A stretch of DNA of 64,000 nucleotides, taken from assembly GCF_011383005.1 (NCBI RefSeq), contig NZ_CP049935.1, positions 1,116,001 to 1,180,000 on the forward strand. Reading direction: 5' to 3'. The position numbers and the translations under genes were made by a program. Shown piece after piece: positions 58,439 to 64,000 of the stretch. Positions within the stretch are counted from its first letter, which is position 1; each line of letters begins with the position of its first letter. This DNA comes from Phycicoccus sp. HDW14. Lineage in GTDB: Bacteria > Actinomycetota > Actinomycetes > Actinomycetales > Dermatophilaceae. Under the pieces are notes generated by a model. That model did no database searches. It saw only the letters and a program-made list of their open reading frames with translations, and was not told the origin of the DNA.

Positions 58439-59377
58439 TCACGACCTCCGGTCGGGGTCGGTCTCGGACGCGTGGGCCAGCCAGTCGGCGCGCTCCGCCC
58501 CGTGGGCGATGGCGCGCACGGCCGAGGACGCGGTGAGCACGGGGACCGGTGGCGCACCGAGCGAGGGGAGGCTCCCTCGGGGGGCGCCGACGACGACGGG
58601 GACGTCGACGCCGCGGACCACCGCCTCGAGCTCGTGGAGCAGCGCACGCGACGGGCGGGCCGGGGTGCGGGCCAGGGCCAGCAGGACCGCGTCGACCTCG
58701 GTGGAGTCCAGGAGCGTGCCCACGACGTCGGCCACGGCAGCCGGGTCGGCGACCGGGTCGAGCGACACGGGGTTCTCGGCCCGCCCGACCCCGTCCGAGG
58801 CCAGGGCCAGGCGCCGCTCGCACGAGGCGGTCAGCCGCGTCACGGCCAGTCCGGCGCGCTGGGCGGCGCGGCCGACCTCGGCGGCCAGCAGCGCGGACGA
58901 GGCGACCACGCCGAGTCGTGGTCCCCGGGGCGACGGTTGGGAGCCGAGCAACAACCCGGTGTCCGCGAGGTCGGCGAGGTCGGCGCAGCGCACCAGGCCC
59001 GTGCGCCGCGCGGGCGACCGCGCCGTGCGACGCGGTGGGACGGTGAGCAGCGGCTTGCGCCGCGCGAAGGCCCGCGCGGCGCGCACCAGCGCCGGCGACG
59101 TCGACGAGGTCCCGAGGCAGACCGCGGCGGCCCGGATGGTGCCGTCCTCGGCCCAGGCGGCAATGAGCTCCTCGGGCGCGACGTCCACCTCGCCGAGGGT
59201 CACGGCCCACGCGAGCCCGGCGTCGTGCCTCCGGAGACGCTCCACGACCGTGCGCGTGACGTCGGCGGAGTCGGTGAGCAGGGCCAGACCCCCGCCGCCC
59301 GAAGGGTGTTCCGAGGCGCCCGCGCCCCGGGGCGCGTGGGTGCCTCCCTGCGGGTCACCGGGCCTCCGGGGCTCCAC
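58439..59377 (-). CDS. CoA-ligase-like (Succ_CoA_lig-fold) protein
   Basis: A 312-residue protein resembling the flavodoxin-like second domain of NDP-forming acyl-CoA synthetases: GLALLTDSADVTRTVVERLRRHDAGLAW replaces the usual GGIALVSQSG-type opening, followed by VTLGEVDVAPEELIAAWAEDGTIRAAAVCL. There is no CoA-binding N-domain, ATP-grasp or obvious catalytic His, so it is either a degenerate or a binding-only form. It is related to the acetyltransferase/CoA-ligase fusions of actinobacteria. It follows the STAS gene by 16 bp. Confidence 0.55.
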   Translation of the reverse strand: MEPRRPGDPQGGTHAPRGAGASEHPSGGGGLALLTDSADVTRTVVERLRRHDAGLAWAVTLGEVDVAPEELIAAWAEDGTIRAAAVCLGTSSTSPALVRAARAFARRKPLLTVPPRRTARSPARRTGLVRCADLADLADTGLLLGSQPSPRGPRLGVVASSALLAAEVGRAAQRAGLAVTRLTASCERRLALASDGVGRAENPVSLDPVADPAAVADVVGTLLDSTEVDAVLLALARTPARPSRALLHELEAVVRGVDVPVVVGAPRGSLPSLGAPPVPVLTASSAVRAIAHGAERADWLAHASETDPDRRS

Positions 59378-59393
59378 CGCAGGGCCCCGGTCC

Positions 59394-59777
59394 TCAGACG
59401 AACACGGCGGGCCCGGCGTCCGACCACGGGGGGGCGGCGGGCACGACGGGGTAGACGAGCAGGTCGAGCTCGACCCGGAGCGGGTCGAGCACCTCCCGAG
59501 ACGGGCCGGTGGGCCCGGCCACCGCGAACCGCGAGCCCCGGGTGGCCACCTCGTCGTGCAGGTCGCTCAGCAGGGTGCGCGATGCGGGGACGAGGAGCGC
59601 CCGGCTGATGTCGAGGACCACCGTCACGGCTCCCGCGCAGAGCGCCGTGTCGACGAGGCGGCGCAGCGCCTCCTCCTGGGCCGCGTCGACCGTCCCCAAC
59701 GCCTCGACCACCGCGACCCCGCCGGTCCGGTGCAGTCGGGGCGGGTCGGCGACGCTGGTGGCTGGTGTGGCGGACAT
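59394..59777 (-). CDS. STAS-domain protein (anti-anti-sigma factor-like)
   Basis: A 127-residue single STAS domain: GVAVVEALGTVDAAQEEALRRLV opens the fold and TVVLDISRALLVPASRTLL holds the position where anti-anti-sigma factors carry their phosphorylatable Ser in DSSG; here the surrounding residues differ, so classical partner switching is uncertain. ATG 59777 has GGGAGG upstream. No anti-sigma kinase is in the window. Confidence 0.78.
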   Translation of the reverse strand: MSATPATSVADPPRLHRTGGVAVVEALGTVDAAQEEALRRLVDTALCAGAVTVVLDISRALLVPASRTLLSDLHDEVATRGSRFAVAGPTGPSREVLDPLRVELDLLVYPVVPAAPPWSDAGPAVFV

Positions 59778-59833
59778 GGCGACCTCCCGAGGTGGTGGAC
59801 CTCCACGGTCGCCCGGGCGGTCCGGTGGCGGCA

Positions 59834-59847
59834 GGGACGAACGTCCC
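59834..59847. promoter_or_regulatory. DevR/DosR-type box GGGAC-GAAC-GTCCC
   Basis: Perfect 5-bp arms around a 4-bp spacer match the core of the DosR dormancy box (GGGAC-N4-GTCCC). It lies 57 bp before the STAS gene start and near the end of the reductase gene, with a DevR-like regulator encoded 1.5 kb away. Confidence 0.6.
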
Positions 59848-59891
59848 ACTCCCGTGCCGTGCGGACGGCCGGAGGGGGTCGGAACCGGCCG

Positions 59892-60634
59892 TCAGCCCGG
59901 GCGACGCGCCAGAGGCCGAGCAGCGTGCCGGCCTCCTCGACGAGCAGGTGCGGACGGACCCCGACGCCGCCCGGCTCCGCGAGCGGAGGTCCGGTGACGA
60001 TGCGCCGGAAGTCGCCGCCGACGACAGCGGGCGCGATGGTCGTTGCCATCTCGTCGACGACCCCGGCGGCGAGCGCGGTGCCGAGCAGCGACGGCCCGCC
60101 CTCGAGCAGGACGTGCCGCAGCCCCCGCGCGGCCAGGGCGTCGAGCGCGGCCGGGAGGTCGACCGACGGTCCGCCGCAGACGAGCACCGCGTCCTCGCCG
60201 AGGGCCGACCGGGCCGCGCGCAGGGCCTTCGCCCCGGCCCCCTCGCAGGTGACGAGCAGCCCGTCGCCCCGTCCCTCGACCGGAGTGCGCAGGCCGTCGG
60301 GGACCCGACCGCTGCGCGTGACGGCGACGAGGGCCGCCGGCACCGGGGAGTGGCGCGTCGGCCGCACACGGGTGTACCCCTCGTCGCGCACGGTCCCGGC
60401 CCCGACGAGCACCGCGTCGGCGTGGTCGCGCAGCAGCGCGAAGACCCGGTGGTCCGGTGCGGTGTTGACCGACCCGCTGCGCCCGTCGGCCCCGACCGCC
60501 GACCCGTCGAGCGTGGTCACCATGTTCGAGCGGACCCAGCGCCCCCGCGGTGGGCGGTAGAGGTCGCGCAGGGCCTCGGCGCCGAGCCGCGACCCGGGAG
60601 AGGCCGGACGGCGGGGGTCGAGGAGCACGCGCAT
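59892..60634 (-). CDS. RibD C-terminal-type reductase (pyrimidine/dihydrofolate reductase family)
   Basis: About 247 residues of the DHFR-like RibD_C fold, NADPH-binding. VRSNMVTTLDGSAV is the substrate motif, HADAVLVGAGTVRDEGYTRV contains the cofactor loop, and GGPSLLGTALAAGVVDE the C-terminal helix. The frame runs on past 59892 into the STAS gene; adding one G to the GGG run near 59897 ends it at TGA with VARG, the usual family length, so I place the end there. It is divergent from PPK2 with mirrored starts. Confidence 0.75.
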
Positions 60635-60676
60635 GGCGGCATCCTCGCAGCCCGGCTCTGCGAGGATGCCGCCATG
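60632..60676. repeat. Palindrome carrying both start codons of divergent genes
   Basis: 18-bp perfect inverted repeat (60632-60649 and 60659-60676) with a 9-nt loop. Each arm contains an ATG start and its upstream GAGGA SD-like element, so the reductase and PPK2 genes share mirror-image initiation regions. Confidence 0.85.
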
Positions 60677-61656
60677 GGCAAGGGTGCGAAGAAGGCGGGG
60701 AAGACGACGACGGCCGACGAGGCGGGTGTCGACGCGGCCGAGCTGACGGGCAAGGCGGCGAAGAAGGCCCGCAAGAAGCGCGAGAAGGCCGAGAAGGCCC
60801 GGCAGGCGGAGGCGATCGCCGCGTCGTCGTGGTCGGACCTGCTGCGGGTGGGCGCCGGGTTCCAGCTGAGCGACGTCGGTCCCTCCTCCACACCGGGTTT
60901 CGACGGTGACGAGAAGGACGCCGACCGCGTGATGGCCGGTCTCCAGAAGCGGCTGGCCGACCTCCAGGAGCGCCTCTACGCCGAGTCCAAGGGCGGCGGC
61001 ACCCGCTCGGTGCTGCTGGTCATCCAGGGCATGGACACCTCGGGCAAGGGCGGCATCATGCGGCACGTCGTCGGGGCGGTCGACCCGCAGGGCGTGCGCA
61101 TCACCGCGTTCAAGGCCCGAGCGCGGAGGAGCGACGGCACCCGTTCCTGTGGCGGATCCGTCGCGCCCTGCCCGCGCCCGGCATCATCGGGGTCTTCGAC
61201 CGCTCGCACTACGAGGACGTCCTGATCGTGCGGGTGCACGACCTCGTGCCGCCGACCACCTGGTCCCGCCGTTACGGCCAGATCAACCGGTTCGAGGAGG
61301 GCGTGGTCGCCGACGGCGCCACCGTGGTCAAGGTGATGCTCCACCTCTCACCGGCCGAGCAGAAGGCGCGACTCGGCGAACGGCTCGAGCGCGGCGACAA
61401 GTACTGGAAGTACAACCCGGGCGACCTCGACGAGCGCGCCCACTGGGTGGAGTACATGGAGGCCTACCAGGTTGCGCTGGAGCGGTGTTCGACAGCCGCC
61501 GCGCCGTGGCACGTCGTGCCCGCAGACAACAAGTGGTACGCCCGGCTGGCCGTCACCAACCTCCTGCTCGAGGCGCTCGAGGGGATGGACCCGCAGTGGC
61601 CGGCGGCCGACTTCGACGTCGACGCCGAGCGGGAGCGGCTGGCCCTCAGCCCCTGA
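60674..61656 (+). CDS. ppk2: Polyphosphate kinase 2 (one apparent frameshift)
   Basis: Transfers phosphate between polyphosphate and nucleotides. About 327 residues with a Lys/Ala-rich N-terminal extension (1-50), Walker A GMDTSGKGG near 120, HPFLWRIRRALP and Walker B FDRSHYEDVL, and the C-terminal NKWYAR lid. The break near 61118 (GGCCC run before GAGCGC) is repaired by one C, restoring KAPSAEERRHPF. PPK2 class (ADP versus AMP substrate) is not decidable here. The stop overlaps the convergent acyl-CoA dehydrogenase gene by 11 bp. Confidence 0.92.
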
Positions 61657-61661
61657 GGGCC
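61641..61661. terminator. Hairpin enclosing the overlapping stops of ppk2 and the acyl-CoA dehydrogenase
   Basis: GGCCCTCAG-CCC-CTGAGGGCC, 9-bp perfect arms. Both convergent genes end inside it and overlap by 11 bp, as also seen for the pair at 13.3 kb. Confidence 0.6.
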
Positions 61662-63298
61662 CGGTCGAGGATGTCGGCCGACGCCGTCAGTCCGATGCCC
61701 GCGTCGAGGGTGCCGAACACCGCGCCCCGCTCGCCGCGCACCCGGCTGGCGACGAACGCGTCGGCGACCGGTCCGGGGGAGTACCGCACGAGCAGCGCGG
61801 CCTGCAGGGTCACCGCGAGCAGCTCGACGAGCCGCCGCGCGCCCCACGGTGCGTCCGCGCCGAGCGCCGTCGCGCCGGCCGCCTCGCACGCGTCGATGGC
61901 CTCGTCGAGTGCCCGGTCGTGGCCGCGGGCCAGCGCGAGCTCCTTGCCGACGGCCGCGAGTGACGCCGGCTCGCGGGTGATGGCCCGCAGCACGTCGAGG
62001 GCGCCGACGTTGCCCGAGCCCTCCCAGATCGAGTTGAGCGGCGCCTCGCGGTAGAGCCGGGCGAGGCCGTTCTCCTCGACGTACCCGTTGCCGCCGAGGC
62101 ACTCCAGCGCCTCGGCCACCATCGGGGCGGTCCGCTTGCAGACCCAGAACTTGCCGAGGGCGACGCCGAGCCGGGAGAGGTCGTGCTCACCGGCGTCGAC
62201 CGCGTGGGCCAGGCGCATCGCGAGGACGGTCGCCGCCTCGGACTCCAGCGCGAGGTCGGTGATCACGTTGCGCATCAGCGGCTGGTCGACGAGGCGGGCG
62301 CCGAACGCGGAGCGGTGTCGCGCGTGGTGCACGGCACGGGTCAGTGCGGCGCGCATCGTCGCGGTCGAGCCGAGCACGCAGTCGAGCCGGGTCGAGGCGA
62401 CCATGTCGATGATGGTCCGCACCCCGCGTCCCTCGTCGCCGACCCGGACCGCCCACGCCCCCTCGAGCTCGATCTCCGAGGAGGCGTTCGAGCGGTTGCC
62501 GAGCTTGTCCTTGAGGCGCTGGAGCCGGACGGCGTTGCGTGCGCCGTCGTCGAGGACGCGGGGGAGCAGGAAGCAGGTGACGCCCGCATCCGTCTGCGCG
62601 AGGACGAGGAAGCCGTCGCTCATCGGGGCCGAGCAGAACCACTTGTGGCCGGTGAGCCGGTGGGTCTCGCCCACGAGCGGGCCGCCGGGCTCGGCGACCG
62701 CCCGGGTGGTGTTGGCCTGCACGTCCGAGCCGCCCTGCTTCTCGGTCATCCCCATGCCGACGGTGAGCCCGGGCTTGTCGCGGCGGGCCCGCAGCACCGG
62801 GTCGTAGCCGCGGGCGGCCAGGCCCGGCAGCCAGCGCGCCGACACCTCGGGGGCCGCGGCGAGCGCCGGCGCGGCGGAGTAGGTCATCGACACCGGACAG
62901 AGGTGCCCGGCCTCGACCTGGGACCACACGACGAACGCGGCGGCCCGGCGGGCGTGCGCCCCGGACCCCTGCGGTCGGGTCCACGGCTCGGCCGTCAGTC
63001 CCTCGCCGACGGCGACCTCCATCAGGCGGTGGTAGGCGGGGTGGTACTCGACCTCGTCGAGCCGCTCGCCGGTCGGGGAGTGGGTGCGCAGGACGGGGGT
63101 GACCCGGTCGGCCTGGTCGGCCCAGTGGCGCACCTCGGCGGTGCCGGCGAGCCGGCCGAGGTCGGTGAGGGCGGCGGCGCCGTCGGCGTCGTGCGGCTCG
63201 ACCCACCGCGCGACGGCCTCGGAGAGAGCGGGATCGGCCCCCAGCACGTCGTGCCCCTCGAGCGGCGGCACCTGGTTGGTCACGTCGTGGGTGCGCAC
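61646..63298 (-). CDS. Acyl-CoA dehydrogenase family protein, AidB-like
   Basis: A 550-residue FAD enzyme, longer than typical acyl-CoA dehydrogenases (about 380) and matching the AidB/isovaleryl-like branch with an extra N-terminal domain. GMTEKQGGSDVQANTT, TGHKWFCSAPMSDGF and the C-terminal ECLGGNGYVEENGLARLYREAPLNSIWEG are family hallmarks (conserved Gly/Asn and the Arg/Glu positions). Either a fatty-acid oxidation enzyme or an AidB-type alkylation-response protein; sequence alone does not decide. GTG 63298 is 6 nt after the minus-strand -10 TACAGT. Confidence 0.87.
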   Translation of the reverse strand: MRTHDVTNQVPPLEGHDVLGADPALSEAVARWVEPHDADGAAALTDLGRLAGTAEVRHWADQADRVTPVLRTHSPTGERLDEVEYHPAYHRLMEVAVGEGLTAEPWTRPQGSGAHARRAAAFVVWSQVEAGHLCPVSMTYSAAPALAAAPEVSARWLPGLAARGYDPVLRARRDKPGLTVGMGMTEKQGGSDVQANTTRAVAEPGGPLVGETHRLTGHKWFCSAPMSDGFLVLAQTDAGVTCFLLPRVLDDGARNAVRLQRLKDKLGNRSNASSEIELEGAWAVRVGDEGRGVRTIIDMVASTRLDCVLGSTATMRAALTRAVHHARHRSAFGARLVDQPLMRNVITDLALESEAATVLAMRLAHAVDAGEHDLSRLGVALGKFWVCKRTAPMVAEALECLGGNGYVEENGLARLYREAPLNSIWEGSGNVGALDVLRAITREPASLAAVGKELALARGHDRALDEAIDACEAAGATALGADAPWGARRLVELLAVTLQAALLVRYSPGPVADAFVASRVRGERGAVFGTLDAGIGLTASADILDRALRG

Positions 63299-63304
63299 CG
63301 TTGC

Positions 63305-63323
63305 ACTGTACGGCGGATACCGT
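63305..63323. promoter_or_regulatory. Back-to-back leaderless promoters
   Basis: Minus-strand -10 TACAGT (63305-63310) serves the acyl-CoA dehydrogenase; plus-strand -10 TACCGT (63318-63323) serves the gene at 63331. Both leave 6-7 nt to their start codons, so the two promoters face apart within 20 bp. Confidence 0.6.
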
Positions 63324-63330
63324 GGGGCGC

Positions 63331-64000
63331 ATGACCGACGCGAAGCGCCGTGTGCGCCGGGCCCTCGCGCGGGTCCCGGGGGCGCTGCCGGCCGCACGGC
63401 TCACCGTCGTGACGACCCGCATCTGCCTGCGCTACCGGGTGACCGGGCTGGCGTCCGAGGCGGGCTTCTTCGCGCTCCTGTCGCTGCCACCGCTCGTGCT
63501 CGGGCTCTTCGGTGGTCTTGGGTACCTCAAGGACTTCCTGGGTCCCCAGACCGTGGAGGACGTGCGCCGGGCGATCATCGACTACGCCACGCAGTTCCTC
63601 ACGTCCGACGTCATCGACTCCGTGCTGGGGCCCACCGTCGACGACGTCTTCCGCGGCGGGCGGGCCGACCTGCTCTCCATCGGCTTCCTGCTGTCGCTGT
63701 GGTCGGGCTCGCGCGCGGTCAACGTCTTCGTCGACACCATCTCGATCATGTACGGGCAGTCGGGGGTCCGCGGCATCGTCCAGACCCGGGCGCTGTCGTT
63801 CTCCCTGTACGTCGTCGCGCTCGTCATGGGGATCATCACCATCCCCCTCGTGCTCCTCGGCCCGTCGATCCTCGGCGACATGCTGCCGAAGCCCTGGGAC
63901 TGGCTGACCCTCCTGTACTGGCCGCTCGTCACGCTGCTCACCGTCGGCGGTCTGGCCAGCCTCTACCACGTGTCCACCCCGCACCGTTCGCCCTGGACGC
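63331..64000 (+). CDS. YihY/BrkB family membrane protein, 3' end cut by window
   Basis: Integral membrane protein of the YihY/virulence factor BrkB family; 223 residues are visible and the frame is open to the end. Several transmembrane segments are present (about 40-65, 105-130, 150-180, 195-215), with the family-typical FFALLSLPPLVLGLFGG and LWSGSRAVNVF regions. The family is of unknown function; the old RNase BN name is wrong. ATG 63331 follows the leaderless -10. Confidence 0.88.
   Translation, partial: MTDAKRRVRRALARVPGALPAARLTVVTTRICLRYRVTGLASEAGFFALLSLPPLVLGLFGGLGYLKDFLGPQTVEDVRRAIIDYATQFLTSDVIDSVLGPTVDDVFRGGRADLLSIGFLLSLWSGSRAVNVFVDTISIMYGQSGVRGIVQTRALSFSLYVVALVMGIITIPLVLLGPSILGDMLPKPWDWLTLLYWPLVTLLTVGGLASLYHVSTPHRSPWT

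Overview
The window is high-GC chromosomal DNA from an actinobacterium. GC runs well above 65%, GTG starts are common, many genes overlap by 4 bp (ATGA or GTGA), and the core genes are actinobacterial hallmarks: SepH, the DUF4193/dUTPase/DUF3710/DUF3159 run, DUF3000, the coproporphyrin haem branch with HemQ, and NirA/CysH. Family Intrasporangiaceae (Micrococcales) is my best guess from the gene set, but this is inference. I see no tRNA, rRNA, CRISPR array, insertion sequence, phage or plasmid gene, and no gene-free stretch over about 300 bp.

Layout. 1-4.9 kb: thymidine kinase (5' cut), a PIG-L lipoprotein, SepH, ferrochelatase and an inositol-phosphatase-like enzyme. 5-7.7 kb: DUF4193, dut, DUF3710, an OB-fold protein, DUF3159. 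7.7-13.3 kb: two TrkA/RCK proteins divergent from a KimA-type K+ permease, then an RNA methyltransferase and a hydrolase. 13.3-17 kb: an unusual two-component locus (divergent regulator, membrane protein, membrane pseudokinase, true kinase). 17-19.9 kb: aconitase behind an 18-bp palindrome. 20-26.6 kb: sugar ABC importer, LacI regulator and a debranching-enzyme-like glycosidase. 26.6-29 kb: sulfate/sulfite reduction (cysH, nirA). 29.2-29.6 kb: a small gene under a perfect LexA box. 29.6-34 kb: DUF305/DUF3105, dxs, a methyltransferase, DUF1508. 34-37.1 kb: acyl-CoA synthetase, SDR and a divergent TetR. 37.5-39.1 kb: HTH-fused MurA. 39.2-42.6 kb: beta-oxidation fadB/fadA. 42.7-51.6 kb: RNase D, DUF3000, a DMT transporter, hemE, DinB, GNAT, DUF4349, hemG, hemQ, msrB. 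51.7-55 kb: LigD-type polymerase-ligase and a hydrolase. 55-60.6 kb: a DevS/DevR-like sensor and regulator, a CoA-ligase-like protein, a STAS protein and a RibD-like reductase, with one GGGAC-N4-GTCCC box. 60.7-64 kb: PPK2, an AidB-like acyl-CoA dehydrogenase and a BrkB-family protein cut by the window end.

A caveat applies throughout. About 22 otherwise normal genes each carry one to three breaks. Every break is repaired by adding back one G or C to a short G/C run, so they look like homopolymer under-calls in the assembly rather than biology. I annotate these as single CDSs and describe the break.

Two regulatory themes recur. Many genes have a TANNNT -10 hexamer 6-7 nt before the start codon, which predicts leaderless mRNAs. 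Several convergent gene pairs have both stop codons inside one hairpin.
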